The notes: generated by a model from the sequence alone, not told the origin. A stretch of 64,000 nt of DNA from Sulfitobacter noctilucae (GCF_000622365.1 NZ_JASC01000013.1:640361-704360); one strand, 5' to 3'; positions 45,477 through 54,438 are shown, counted from the first letter of the stretch. Numbers and translations are program-made.

Positions 45477-45499
45477 AATCGGTCGAGGGAGAAACCCCG

Positions 45500-45889
45500 A
45501 TGTTTGAAAACATAGATATCTTCAGGATGTCAGCCGCGATGGCACGGCATGCCGGACAAAAGCAGGCGGTCGTTGCGCAGAACGTGGCGAACGCGGATAC
45601 GCCGAACTACAAAGCCCGCGACATAGCGGACTTTGCGAATACGTATGTGCCCGCAGATAACGCAGGAGCGCAAAGGGCGACCCGCGCCCAACACCTACAC
45701 GGTGCTTTGAATGGCTCAATGCCGACTGCCGCCGTTGTCGAGCGCGATCAAGCCAGCCCGAACGGCAATCAGGTCTCGCTTGAAACGGAAACCCTCAAAT
45801 CCGTGGATGCCAAACGCCAGCATGATCGCGCGCTCGCCATTTACAAGACAGCTTTGTCGGTGCTGCGCACCAGCATCCGTATGACTTGA
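45500..45889 (+). CDS. flgB: Flagellar basal-body rod protein FlgB
   Basis: FlgB forms the proximal rod. The 129-residue protein from MFENIDIFRMSAAMARHAGQ has the rod-family N-terminal motif VAQNVANADTPNYKARDIADF and a C-terminal helix ending LSVLRTSIRMT. The start at 45500 follows GAGGGAGAAACCCCG; an in-frame start at 45473 is unlikely. It opens the flgB-flgC-fliE-fliQ-flgFGAH operon. Confidence 0.94.
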   Translation: MFENIDIFRMSAAMARHAGQKQAVVAQNVANADTPNYKARDIADFANTYVPADNAGAQRATRAQHLHGALNGSMPTAAVVERDQASPNGNQVSLETETLKSVDAKRQHDRALAIYKTALSVLRTSIRMT

Positions 45890-45901
45890 GGGGGGGGGTA
45901 T
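45890..45901 (+). promoter_or_regulatory. flgC: G9 tract between ribosome site and flgC start
   Basis: Nine consecutive G residues occupy 45890-45898, just before TAT and the flgC ATG. The GAGG that can act as ribosome site is partly inside the tract. Slippage here would change ribosome-site spacing rather than reading frame. Confidence 0.6.
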
Positions 45902-46294
45902 ATGAGCGAATTTGCAAAAGCACTTAGTGTTTCATCAAGTGGGCTGAGGGCGCAGGCGGCCCGTCTGAGGCACTTATCCGAGAATATTTCAAACGCGGAC
46001 ACGCCCGGATATCGACGCAAAACAATCTCTTTCGAGACCGCGTTGAAAGATCGGGACGCCGTATCCGAAGTCGCGGTTGGGCGGGTCCGATTGGACAAGA
46101 CTGAGCTCGAGACAATTTACGATCCGTCCCATCCGCTGGCTGACGAGGCGGGTCAATACGACGGATCGAACGTGAACCTGCTGATTGAATTGGCAGACGC
46201 CCGCGAGGCGCAGCGCAGCTATGAGGCAAATCTCAAGATGTTTGAACAAACCCGAAAGATGTCTTCGGGATTGATGGACCTTCTGCGTCGGTAA
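45902..46294 (+). CDS. flgC: Flagellar basal-body rod protein FlgC
   Basis: A proximal rod subunit of 130 residues, starting MSEFAKALSVSSSGLRAQAARL. It has the motif LSENISNADTPGYRRKTISFE and the FlgC core NVNLLIELADAREAQRSYEANLKMF. It lies 12 bp after flgB, behind an unusual G9 tract that may affect translation. Family length is standard. Confidence 0.94.
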   Translation: MSEFAKALSVSSSGLRAQAARLRHLSENISNADTPGYRRKTISFETALKDRDAVSEVAVGRVRLDKTELETIYDPSHPLADEAGQYDGSNVNLLIELADAREAQRSYEANLKMFEQTRKMSSGLMDLLRR

Positions 46295-46332
46295 AGCCGC
46301 GCAGAACTGATGCAAAATAAAGGAGTTCCAGA

Positions 46333-46620
46333 ATGGAAATCAAAGGACTTTCAGTAGCCCAGAAATATGCCGCCGCCCGCCCGGCGACCGAACCCAACCC
46401 CGCCACAGGCGCGATGGCGGCGTTGAAAGGCGTCGCAACAGATTTTGCAGCTGCTTTGGCGGAGGGCGAGCAAACATCTAAAGCCGCGATGATCGGCGGG
46501 GCAGACCCGCATTCGCTCGTGACTGCTTTGGCACAGACAGAGCTCGTTGTCGAAACCGCGGTCACGGTGCGCAACAAAGTCGTCGAAGCCTATCAGGAGA
46601 TTCTCAGGATGCCGGTTTGA
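46333..46620 (+). CDS. fliE: Flagellar hook-basal body complex protein FliE
   Basis: FliE links the MS ring to the rod. The 95-residue protein has a disordered N-terminus and the C-terminal signature DPHSLVTALAQTELVVETAVTVRNKVVEAYQEILRMPV. The length matches the family. It overlaps fliQ by TGATG, a coupling seen in related flagellar operons. Confidence 0.92.
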   Translation: MEIKGLSVAQKYAAARPATEPNPATGAMAALKGVATDFAAALAEGEQTSKAAMIGGADPHSLVTALAQTELVVETAVTVRNKVVEAYQEILRMPV

Positions 46621-46889
46621 TGCTCGACGAGATCCTGTTTTTTGACACTCTACGTCAGGGTCTTTGGGTGGGGATGGTGATCTCTTTACCAATCCTCACG
46701 GTCGCACTCTTGACAGGTGTTTCCATCGGACTGATCCAAGCGCTTACCTCCATCCAGGAGATGACGCTGACTTTCGTACCGAAACTCGCGGCGATCGGCG
46801 CGGTGTTTTGGCTTTCGATGGGCTTCATGACCCAAACTCTCATCTCGTTTTTTCACGACCGTATCATCCCACTGGTGATTGGAGGATAA
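46620..46889 (+). CDS. fliQ: Flagellar export apparatus protein FliQ
   Basis: An 89-residue membrane protein of the export gate with two hydrophobic helices (GMVISLPILTVALLTGVSIGLIQALTS and AAIGAVFWLSMGFMTQTLISFF). It contains the QALTSIQEMTLTFVPKL loop, typical of FliQ. The ATG at 46620 overlaps the fliE stop; a TTG three bases earlier is also in frame. Its partners FliP, FliR, FlhA and FlhB are elsewhere in the cluster. Confidence 0.94.
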   Translation: MLDEILFFDTLRQGLWVGMVISLPILTVALLTGVSIGLIQALTSIQEMTLTFVPKLAAIGAVFWLSMGFMTQTLISFFHDRIIPLVIGG

Positions 46890-46890
46890 A

Positions 46891-47601
46891 ATGGAACACG
46901 CCGGATACACGACATTAAGCCGACAGTCGGGTCTTGCCCGGGAAATGCAGATCGTCGCTAACAATATCGCGAACGCAGCAACCACGGGGTACCGTGCGGA
47001 AGGGCTGATTTTTTCAGAATATGTTAAGCCGGTGGACCGCGGTGCATCGCTTTCGATGGGCCAGGGGAACGTGCACAGCACCTCTTTTGCGCAAGGCACA
47101 TTGACCCAAACGAACGCGCCTTTCGACCTTGCGATTGAAGGCGACGGATTTTTTCTGATCGAAACGCCTCAGGGCGAACGGTTAACCCGTTCAGGGGCAT
47201 TTTCCCCTAGCGCGGAGGGCGATTTGGTAACCTACGACGGCTTTCGCGTTCTGGATGCGGGCGGCGGGCCGATCTTTGTACCGCCCAGTGGCAATATCGC
47301 CGTGTCATCTGATGGCACGCTCAGCGCTGATGGCAATCCGCTTGGCCAGATCGGCGTCGTTCGCCCGCTCGACCCTATCAATATGGTGCGGGAGGATGGC
47401 GTGATGTTTCGTGCGGACGATGGGTTCGAACCTGCCGAAACGGCTCGCGTACTGCAGGGTTTTGTCGAGAATTCGAACGTTAATCCCATCACCCAACTGG
47501 CCCGGATGATCGAGGTGCAGCGCGCCTATGAACTCGGCCAGAGCTTTCTTGAGACAGAAGACGAACGTGTCCGCACGGCGCTTAAGTCGCTGATGACCTA
47601 A
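46891..47601 (+). CDS. flgF: Flagellar basal-body rod protein FlgF
   Basis: A 236-residue rod protein with MEHAGYTTLSRQSGLAREMQIVANNIANAATTGYRAEG at its N-terminus. The FlgF/FlgG segments FDLAIEGDGFFLIETPQGERLTRSGAFS and a C-terminal LARMIEVQRAYELGQSFLETEDERVRTALKSL follow. GGAGGATAAA precedes the ATG at 46891. It is followed by flgG 20 bp later. Confidence 0.94.
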   Translation: MEHAGYTTLSRQSGLAREMQIVANNIANAATTGYRAEGLIFSEYVKPVDRGASLSMGQGNVHSTSFAQGTLTQTNAPFDLAIEGDGFFLIETPQGERLTRSGAFSPSAEGDLVTYDGFRVLDAGGGPIFVPPSGNIAVSSDGTLSADGNPLGQIGVVRPLDPINMVREDGVMFRADDGFEPAETARVLQGFVENSNVNPITQLARMIEVQRAYELGQSFLETEDERVRTALKSLMT

Positions 47602-47621
47602 CCGAACAGAAGGAAACATTC

Positions 47622-48407
47622 ATGCGTGCCCTCAAAATTGCCGCAACCGGCATGTCCGCCCAACAGATGCGGGTGGAAACGATTTCAAACAACCTGTCGA
47701 ACATGTCGACAACCGGTTACAATGCACGCCGGGCGGAGTTTGCGGATCTGCATTACCAGCAGATGTCTCGCGCGGGTGCCATCAACGCATCCGATGGTAC
47801 AGTATTACCAACGGGTGTTCAGCTGGGCCTCGGCGTGCGTCCCGCCGCCGTTTCCGTTCAACTGGCCCAAGGTGGTCTTTCCGCCTCGGGTGGTGATCTG
47901 GACATCGCGATTAACGGCAAAGGGTTCCTGGAGGTGACGCTGCCCTCAGGTGCAGCGGCCTATACCCGAGATGGTGGACTAAAACGCACTGGCGAAGGGT
48001 TGATTGTCACCTCGGACGGCCATCCGATTGCCCCCGAAATTGTTATTCCGGAAGATGCCCGCGACATTTCGATCAACGCCGATGGCGAGGTCTATGCCTA
48101 TTTCGAAGACAATGCGGCGGGTCAGCTGTTGGGGCAGTTCAACCTCACTGGATTCTCGAACGCAAAAGGGCTCGAAGCGCTCGGCAGTAACTTGTTCTCG
48201 GAGACCGAAGCCTCTGGGCCACCACTGGTATCAACCCCCGGCCAAGACGGATTGGGCATTGTCCGACAAGGATACCTTGAGGACAGCTCTGTTGATGCGG
48301 TGCGCGAGATAACCGAGCTGATCGAGGCGCAGCGCGGGTATGAGATGAACGCCAAGGTTATCTCTGCTGCCGACCAGATGATGGGCGCAACGACGCAGGT
48401 CCGCTGA
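47622..48407 (+). CDS. flgG: Flagellar distal rod protein FlgG
   Basis: A 261-residue distal rod subunit. It shows MRALKIAATGMSAQQMRVETISNNLSNMSTTGYNARRAEF, the DLDIAINGKGFLEVTLP block, and the C-terminal VREITELIEAQRGYEMNAKVISAADQMMGAT. These are diagnostic of FlgG. It overlaps flgA in TGATG. Confidence 0.96.
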   Translation: MRALKIAATGMSAQQMRVETISNNLSNMSTTGYNARRAEFADLHYQQMSRAGAINASDGTVLPTGVQLGLGVRPAAVSVQLAQGGLSASGGDLDIAINGKGFLEVTLPSGAAAYTRDGGLKRTGEGLIVTSDGHPIAPEIVIPEDARDISINADGEVYAYFEDNAAGQLLGQFNLTGFSNAKGLEALGSNLFSETEASGPPLVSTPGQDGLGIVRQGYLEDSSVDAVREITELIEAQRGYEMNAKVISAADQMMGATTQVR

Positions 48408-48823
48408 TGATTTTGCGCAGCCTTCTCTGTCTTTGCTGTGCCATGCCTGCATGGGCCGATACCGTGGTACCGACCCGCACGATCCGGGCAGAAGCGATCA
48501 TTCTCGAGACGGATGTCACCTTGGTAGAAAACAACCAAACGGCGGGCTACGTAAGATTGCCGGATGTTGTCGGACAAGAGGCGCGCGTGGTGCTTTATCC
48601 CGGGCGGCCCATCGGCATTGACGATATCGGACCACCGGCCATTGTGACGCGCAACCAATTGGTACGCGTCGTGTTTCAAGCGCATGGTCTTGAAATTCTT
48701 ACCGAAGGTCGGGCGCTTGAGCGCGGGGCTGCCGGTGACCGTGTGCGCATTATGAACTTGTCATCCCGCACCACACTTTTTGGTCAGGTGGAACCTGACG
48801 GCAGTATTCAGGTCAGCCGATAG
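48407..48823 (+). CDS. flgA: Flagellar P-ring chaperone FlgA (short form)
   Basis: FlgA assists assembly of the FlgI P ring in the periplasm. The 138-residue protein has a signal peptide of about 18 residues (LRSLLCLCCAMPAWA) and an SAF-like core: YPGRPIGIDDIGPPAIVTRNQLVRVVFQAHGLEILTEGRALERGAAGDRVRIMNLSS. It is a short, single-domain FlgA typical of Rhodobacterales. Its client flgI is not in the window. Confidence 0.9.
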   Translation: MILRSLLCLCCAMPAWADTVVPTRTIRAEAIILETDVTLVENNQTAGYVRLPDVVGQEARVVLYPGRPIGIDDIGPPAIVTRNQLVRVVFQAHGLEILTEGRALERGAAGDRVRIMNLSSRTTLFGQVEPDGSIQVSR

Positions 48824-48831
48824 GAAACCGC

Positions 48832-49563
48832 ATGAGAAACTTTAAATTGTACATTTGTGCAACGGCACTTGTCATTGCTGGCTGCACCACTTCTGACGAA
48901 ATTGGGAAACCGCCTGCGTTCAACCCCGCCCGCGAAACCGCAGAGCATACAGCGATGGTCGAGCCAGGCTTGCCCCTGCGAATTGAGGAGGTCAGATTGG
49001 TCGACCGTGCATCGCTTTGGTCCGGAACACGTCAGTCTTTGTTAGGGGACAGGCGCGCGATGCAGCGCGGCGATATCCTGACGGTTGTGATCGAGATCGA
49101 TGAAAGAGCTGAGATTTCAAACGCAACAGATCGTTCGCGCAACGGTGCTGAAAACCTCGGCGTGCCTGACTTCATCGGATTCCCCCAAAGGTTGGACAAC
49201 CGTTTGCCAGAAGGAGCAAGCTCGGCTGATCTGGTGGGCATAAATTCCAGCAGCAGCTCTTCGGGAGATGGATCGGTCAAGCGAAATGAAAAGCTGACCT
49301 TGCGGGTGGCTGCTACTGTCATTGATGTCTTACCGAATGGTGTCTTGTCGATCTCTGGTTCACAGGAATTACGGGTGAATTTTGAACTGCGGGAGTTATT
49401 GGTAACGGGCTATGTCCGGCCGGCAGATATTTCACGCCAAAATGAAATTACCTACGACAAGATCGCATCCGCCCGCGTTTCCTATGGCGGACGTGGACAG
49501 ATAACCGATGTCCAGCAGCCGCGTTACGGACAGCAAATTCTGGACGTTATGCTCCCATTCTAA
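48832..49563 (+). CDS. flgH: Flagellar L-ring lipoprotein FlgH
   Basis: The outer-membrane L-ring subunit. The 243-residue protein has a lipoprotein signal with lipobox IAGC at Cys18. It has the FlgH core SLWSGTRQSLLGDRRAMQRGDILTVVIEIDERAEISNATDRSR, ELRVNFELRELLVTGYVRPADIS, and RISYGGRG-like SYGGRGQITDVQQPRYGQQILDVMLPF. It is complete. The next gene starts 11 bp after its stop. Confidence 0.94.
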   Translation: MRNFKLYICATALVIAGCTTSDEIGKPPAFNPARETAEHTAMVEPGLPLRIEEVRLVDRASLWSGTRQSLLGDRRAMQRGDILTVVIEIDERAEISNATDRSRNGAENLGVPDFIGFPQRLDNRLPEGASSADLVGINSSSSSSGDGSVKRNEKLTLRVAATVIDVLPNGVLSISGSQELRVNFELRELLVTGYVRPADISRQNEITYDKIASARVSYGGRGQITDVQQPRYGQQILDVMLPF

Positions 49564-49573
49564 GGAATACCTT

Positions 49574-50077
49574 ATGCTGAAGAAGATATTGCCGATCGTG
49601 TTCCTGCTTGTTGGTTCCGGCGTCGGGGTTGGGGCGGGTATGGTCCTCCGCCCAGCGGCGGAGGAAGGCTCTGTCGAAACCGAACAGACTGTGGATCAGG
49701 CTGCTAAAGTCGAAAAAGAAGAACCTTTTGGCCCTGACAATCCCGCGCCTCAGATGGAATATGTCAAACTAAGCAATCAGTTTGTCGTTCCAATCGTGAA
49801 AGATCAGGCGGTCGTCGCTTTGGTTGTTCTCGCGCTTAGCATCGAAGTGCCCGAAGGTTTCAAAGACGGCGTTTTCCAACGTGAGCCGAAACTGAGAGAC
49901 AGTTTTCTCCAAGTGCTGTTTGACCACGCTAATATCGGCGGGTTCGATGGTGCTTTTACGTCTGCTCCAAATCTCGAACTTCTACGCAACGCACTGCGCG
50001 AGGTTGGCCAAAAAGATATGGGTGCAGACATCATAAAAGACGTCTTGATCCTCGAAATCGCGCGGCAAGATTACTAA
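49574..50077 (+). CDS. FliL-like flagellar motor-associated membrane protein
   Basis: A 167-residue bitopic protein. One N-terminal membrane helix (LPIVFLLVGSGVGVGAGMVL) is followed by an acidic linker and a periplasmic domain, PQMEYVKLSNQFVVPIVKDQ ... LLRNALREVGQKDMGADIIKDVLILEIARQDY. This resembles the FliL fold, although the sequence differs from the canonical FliL at 59578. In Rhodobacter an additional bitopic motor protein, MotF, is needed for rotation; this gene is a candidate equivalent, which is inference. It ends the flgB operon and overlaps the convergent coiled-coil gene by four bases. Confidence 0.7.
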   Translation: MLKKILPIVFLLVGSGVGVGAGMVLRPAAEEGSVETEQTVDQAAKVEKEEPFGPDNPAPQMEYVKLSNQFVVPIVKDQAVVALVVLALSIEVPEGFKDGVFQREPKLRDSFLQVLFDHANIGGFDGAFTSAPNLELLRNALREVGQKDMGADIIKDVLILEIARQDY

Positions 50078-50502
50078 AGGTTCTCGTTTCGGTTTGTCAG
50101 GGAGTGTTCAACCGCCTGGTCCAACATGCGGCGCGCGGTATCGGCGCGCTTAATTTTTTTCTGTTCGCGGATCACTTCCTCGAGGGCGATAACCTTACCA
50201 AATGCTCGCTTTACTTTGCGCTGCTCGAACTCCTTTATCGCGAGAATTCGGGCTAATTGCATGTTGAGCTTTGTCCGCGAGCGACCAAGCCAACCCTGCC
50301 ATAGCAGATCGGCACCAATAGCTCGCATCGAATCGACCGCCTCAGCCTCCTGTGCAGTACTGCGCCCCATCTCGTCCAATCGTGCAAGTTCAACCCGTAG
50401 CCGGCTTTCTTTACCCAGAATTTTTTCGAATGCTTGGCGCTGGTGATCATACCGGAGTTGGCTGACCGCCAGCAATTCTTCGAGTGCGGCGCAATCGCTC
50501 AT
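50074..50502 (-). CDS. Coiled-coil protein of flhB operon; candidate FliJ
   Basis: A 142-residue, highly charged helical protein (QRQAFEKILGKESRLRVELARLDEM..., REQKKIKRADTARRMLDQAVEHSL) with no signal or membrane segment. It is predicted to form an antiparallel coiled coil, the size and shape of FliJ, the general chaperone and ATPase activator of flagellar export. No fliJ follows fliI in this cluster. It overlaps flhB by four bases and ends the flhA-fliR-flhB run. Sequence similarity to known FliJ is too weak to claim by eye. Confidence 0.55.
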   Translation of the reverse strand: MSDCAALEELLAVSQLRYDHQRQAFEKILGKESRLRVELARLDEMGRSTAQEAEAVDSMRAIGADLLWQGWLGRSRTKLNMQLARILAIKEFEQRKVKRAFGKVIALEEVIREQKKIKRADTARRMLDQAVEHSLTNRNENL

Positions 50503-51584
50503 ACCTTCCCCCGCGCACGCTGGCGCATGTCTTCGGCAAAGCGGATGGCGGCAGCCACCGCGCGATAGAGATCTGGTGCAATTTGATCGCCAATGTCGGT
50601 TGTCGCATGAAGAGACCGCGCGGTGGGCGGGTCACTATGGATGGGCACCCCGTGTTCCTGCGCAATTTCACGAATGGCCTTAGCAATTTCGTCGACGCCT
50701 TTGGCAACGCAGACCGGTGCGGAGCCTTTCTCACGGTTCCATTTCAGGGCAACAGCATAATGGGTCGGGTTGACCACGACCACATCCGCAGCCGGTACAT
50801 CGGCCAACATCTGGTTTTGCGCAATCGACATCGCTCTCTGACGCCGCTCCTGTTTCATATGCGGGTCGCCTTCCGCATTTTTTGCTTCGTCCATAAGTTC
50901 TTTGTGCGACATCATGTTTTTGCGCAGATGTTCAAAGTGCTGCCACACCGCGTCAATTGTTCCGATGCCGCCGGAAATCAGAACGACAATGAACATAAAT
51001 GCGATGCAGAGTTCCGTCAAAAGCGCGAGTACGAGGTGAGGTTCGGTATGCAGCACGGCGATCATGTCGGGCATCCGACCCGCGATAAAGAACGCAAGAC
51101 AGCAAGAGTAGAATAGCAGCTTCGTAAAGCTTTTGATCCATTCGAATACGCCGGACCGTCCGAATTTGTTCTTGGCGTTGGCCAAGATTGATATGCGCGA
51201 GAGTTTGGGTGCAAGCTTGCTGGGTGCAAATACCCATGCGCGTTGGGCAAAGACTGAAAGGACGACCGCAAGTGCGGGCAGAACAAAAAGCGGTGCAAGA
51301 CCTGTGATCACTGGAATCATCAGACCTGCCATCGGTGCCGCAGGTTCACCTTCAAAAAACAGCGGCGCGAGATTGGTGGCCTGATCAATCATGATCATCA
51401 AAGCTGTACCTGCCTCGCGTACGCCGGTTGCGCCGAACATTGTCACCGCAATCAAAAGCCCGGCGTAACCGGCTGCTGTCATCAAATCGGTTGATTTGGC
51501 GATCTCGCCTTTTCTGCGTGCTTCAAGAAGCTTTTGCGGCGTGGCGTCAAAGGTCTTGGCGTTGTCATCCTCGTCACCACTCAT
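50499..51584 (-). CDS. flhB: Flagellar export switch protein FlhB
   Basis: FlhB controls substrate switching in the export gate through self-cleavage. The 361-residue protein has four membrane helices in the N-terminal two-thirds. It has the cytoplasmic cleavage motif NPTH at about 272-275, within VVVVNPTHYAVALKW. The linker EGDPHMKQERRQRAMSIAQNQML is typical. The start overlaps the fliR stop. FliK upstream in the cluster is its regulator. Confidence 0.96.
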   Translation of the reverse strand: MSGDEDDNAKTFDATPQKLLEARRKGEIAKSTDLMTAAGYAGLLIAVTMFGATGVREAGTALMIMIDQATNLAPLFFEGEPAAPMAGLMIPVITGLAPLFVLPALAVVLSVFAQRAWVFAPSKLAPKLSRISILANAKNKFGRSGVFEWIKSFTKLLFYSCCLAFFIAGRMPDMIAVLHTEPHLVLALLTELCIAFMFIVVLISGGIGTIDAVWQHFEHLRKNMMSHKELMDEAKNAEGDPHMKQERRQRAMSIAQNQMLADVPAADVVVVNPTHYAVALKWNREKGSAPVCVAKGVDEIAKAIREIAQEHGVPIHSDPPTARSLHATTDIGDQIAPDLYRAVAAAIRFAEDMRQRARGKV

Positions 51585-52354
51585 GGCGGCATCCGAAACG
51601 GGTTGGCGAGGTAGGCATCAAGCGCCTGCATCCAGTGCTGGAGCATAAAAGGTGAAGCCAGTGCCAGAACGAAAAGCCCCCCGGCGGTGATGACAGGAGC
51701 GCCGACAAACGCGACCATCAACTGCGGCATCGCTTTATTGATCGCGCCAAGGGTCAAATTGTAAATGATTGATAAAATGACGAATGGTGCCGCCAACGTG
51801 AAAGCCAGCCCAAAAGCCTGTGCAATTCGGGAAACACCCCACGTTGATACAGTACTACCACCGGGGAACTGACCCATCGGCAGCAGATCATAAGATAGGA
51901 TGATCAAAGACGCGGCTTTTATATGAAGCCCTGTTATGGTCACAAGCGCCAAGCCGGCGATGATCAGGATGTACCCCATCGCGGGAAGTGGGTCTGACAC
52001 AGCCCCACCAAGAATTTGTGAAAGCGATGTTGATTGTGCAGCTATGGAACCTGCAGTTTGAAGCGCAAGTACGAAAAGCCGGATACCAATCCCCAGCAGA
52101 AAACCGGCAAGTGTTTCGGTCATTACCAACAGAGTAAGCGTATCGAAACTCGGGGTCCGATCAGTTAGACGGATAGCGGGTGCGACAATCAATACGAAAC
52201 ACAAAACGATGACCAGCTTGATCCGCGCTGGCACGGTACGTTCGCCAAAAGCGGGCAGAAGTGCAACCAGGGCACCGACACGTAGAAATACGGCAATGCC
52301 ATGCCACAGGAAGTCGTTCGAGATATTCAGCAAATTGGCCAACTGCCCTGTCAT
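51581..52354 (-). CDS. fliR: Flagellar export gate protein FliR
   Basis: A 257-residue membrane protein of the export channel with multiple hydrophobic helices. Typical segments are VALLPAFGERTVPARIKLVIVLCFVLIVAPAI and LAFTLAAPFVILSIIYNLTLGAINKAMPQLMVAFVGAPVITAGGLFVLAL. These match FliR, including the conserved GxxNKAMPQ-type region. It overlaps flhA upstream and flhB downstream by four bases each. Confidence 0.94.
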   Translation of the reverse strand: MTGQLANLLNISNDFLWHGIAVFLRVGALVALLPAFGERTVPARIKLVIVLCFVLIVAPAIRLTDRTPSFDTLTLLVMTETLAGFLLGIGIRLFVLALQTAGSIAAQSTSLSQILGGAVSDPLPAMGYILIIAGLALVTITGLHIKAASLIILSYDLLPMGQFPGGSTVSTWGVSRIAQAFGLAFTLAAPFVILSIIYNLTLGAINKAMPQLMVAFVGAPVITAGGLFVLALASPFMLQHWMQALDAYLANPFRMPP

Positions 52355-54435
52355 GCGTCGACCACTCCAACCAACGAAGGTCGCGCGTCCAATCCTATTT
52401 CTTCGAAGGACAGCACCGGGTTTGAAATGCCGCGGGCTTGCATCACCGTCCGCAGGAAACGCCGCCGGCGGGTATTGGTGACCAGCGCCGGATAAATTCC
52501 GTTTTGCCCTGCGTCGCTTAGCTTGTCAGACGCCCTCTCCGCCAATTTGTTGAACAACTCTGGCGGTAGAGCAATATCCACGCCCCGATCGCTATCGACC
52601 TGATAGGTGGCAAACGTGTCTTCCCATTCGGGAGCAAGCTGAACAAGCGGAAGTGTCCCGTCCATACGCCGCAGTTCCGCAACGAGTTGAAAACCCAATC
52701 GTTGGCGAACATGTTCGCAGATCGCTTCGGGTTGGGCATTCTGGCCGCGTGCCTCTGCAACAGCCTCAAGGATCAGCGGTAGATTGCGTATCGAAACCTG
52801 CTCGTCCAACAACAGGCGCAACACCGCATGAAGCACGTCAATCGGCACCTTATCGGGAATCATTTCGTCCAGCATCTTGCGGTTGGCTTCCGCCCGTACC
52901 GGATTAGAGATATTTGACATTTCGTTCAGGGTTCTGCGTAGCGATTTCAGGGTCAGCAAACGGCTGAAGTTGTGCTTGATCACCTCCAGTAGATGAGTCG
53001 CCAGGATCTCAGTCGGGGTGACCAGTGTGACGCCAGCTAGTACCGCGGCCTCCCTGTCTTTGTTGTTAATCCAACGGGCAGGGGCACCATAGACGGGCTC
53101 GACCGTGTCGGTCCCGCCTGGGAGCGCGCCGCGATCTTCGGGCGCAAGAGCGAGAATCTGCTCGGGGTTCAATTCTGCGCGGGCCTGCTCGACCCCCTGA
53201 ATGCGAATGACATAGGTGCCGGTGCTCAGGGCGGAGTTATCGGTAAGTCGGATCTCCGGTAGGATCAGTCCAAAGACAGACGCGACATGTGTGCGCATCT
53301 TGCTGATGCGGGTGTCGAGGCCGGTCCCGGGGTCGAGCACCATATTGACAAGGTCTGGCGCGAATTCGACATGCACATCATCCAGCTCAAGGATGTCGCC
53401 CAACGATTTTTCGGGCGGTAGTGCGTCGGACATATCCGCGACAGGCTGAACATCCTTGGCTTTTTTCGCAGCAGCATAGCCAACATAGGCGGCTACGGCC
53501 AAACCGACTCCGCCCACCATAAACGGTAAAAACGGCAATCCGGGAAAGAGGCCGAAGGCGAACATTAGCACCGCAACGGTGGCTAGTGCCGACGGGTACT
53601 TTCCAAGTTGGTTGAATATTGCAAGGTCTGTTGCGCCATGGGTGCCGCCTCGTGCCAACAAAAGCGCAGAGGCTATGGAAATAATGACGGCTGGAATTTG
53701 CGAAACCAAACCGTCCCCGACCGTCAGAATGGCATAAGTTTCAAAAGCGTCGCCAACTGCCATGCCATGAACGGCCACACCCATGACAAGGCCGGCAACC
53801 AGATTGAGAAGGGTGATCAGCAGGCCGGCGACTGCATCACCTTTGACGAACTTAGAGGCACCGTCCAACGACCCGAAGAAGGTGGTTTCCTGCTGCTCGC
53901 GTTCGCGGCGCTCTTTGGCTTCGACATGGGTAATCGCGCCAGCCGACATGTCACTATCGATGGCCATCTGTTTGCCCGGCATGCCATCAAGCGCAAAGCG
54001 GGCACCCACTTCGGCCATGCGCGTGGCCCCTTTGTTGATCACCATGAAATTCACGATCAATAGTACGCAAAACACGACCAAGCCCAGAAAGACCGATCCG
54101 CCCATGACAAATTGGGCGAAACTTTCGATCACATCCCCGGCAGCGTTGGTGCCAGTGTGGCCTTCACCGATAATCAGTTTTGTCGAAGAGACGTTGAGCG
54201 ACAACCGCAACATCAACGAAGCCAGCAGGATTGTCGGGAAAGCCGAGAAATCCAAGGGGCGTTCAATAAAAAGGGTGACTGTGAAAATCAGAATTGCGAG
54301 GGCGAAAGATACCGCAAGGCCAGTGTCCAACACCCAAGAGGGCATGGGCAAGATCATCATTACGATCACCGCCATAAGGGCGACGGCAAGCAAGATCGTG
54401 GGGTTGAATATGGCCTGAGCGTTGAGCTGTTTCAC
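52351..54435 (-). CDS. flhA: Flagellar export gate protein FlhA
   Basis: FlhA forms the nonameric docking ring for export substrates. The 694-residue protein has about eight N-terminal helices. The FHIPEP signature TRMAEVGARFALDGMPGKQMAIDSDMSAG is at about 135-165, and a large cytoplasmic domain starts near 340. Length and motifs are complete. It begins after sltF with 3 bp spacing and overlaps fliR. Confidence 0.97.
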   Translation of the reverse strand: MKQLNAQAIFNPTILLAVALMAVIVMMILPMPSWVLDTGLAVSFALAILIFTVTLFIERPLDFSAFPTILLASLMLRLSLNVSSTKLIIGEGHTGTNAAGDVIESFAQFVMGGSVFLGLVVFCVLLIVNFMVINKGATRMAEVGARFALDGMPGKQMAIDSDMSAGAITHVEAKERREREQQETTFFGSLDGASKFVKGDAVAGLLITLLNLVAGLVMGVAVHGMAVGDAFETYAILTVGDGLVSQIPAVIISIASALLLARGGTHGATDLAIFNQLGKYPSALATVAVLMFAFGLFPGLPFLPFMVGGVGLAVAAYVGYAAAKKAKDVQPVADMSDALPPEKSLGDILELDDVHVEFAPDLVNMVLDPGTGLDTRISKMRTHVASVFGLILPEIRLTDNSALSTGTYVIRIQGVEQARAELNPEQILALAPEDRGALPGGTDTVEPVYGAPARWINNKDREAAVLAGVTLVTPTEILATHLLEVIKHNFSRLLTLKSLRRTLNEMSNISNPVRAEANRKMLDEMIPDKVPIDVLHAVLRLLLDEQVSIRNLPLILEAVAEARGQNAQPEAICEHVRQRLGFQLVAELRRMDGTLPLVQLAPEWEDTFATYQVDSDRGVDIALPPELFNKLAERASDKLSDAGQNGIYPALVTNTRRRRFLRTVMQARGISNPVLSFEEIGLDARPSLVGVVDA

Positions 54436-54438
54436 GGT

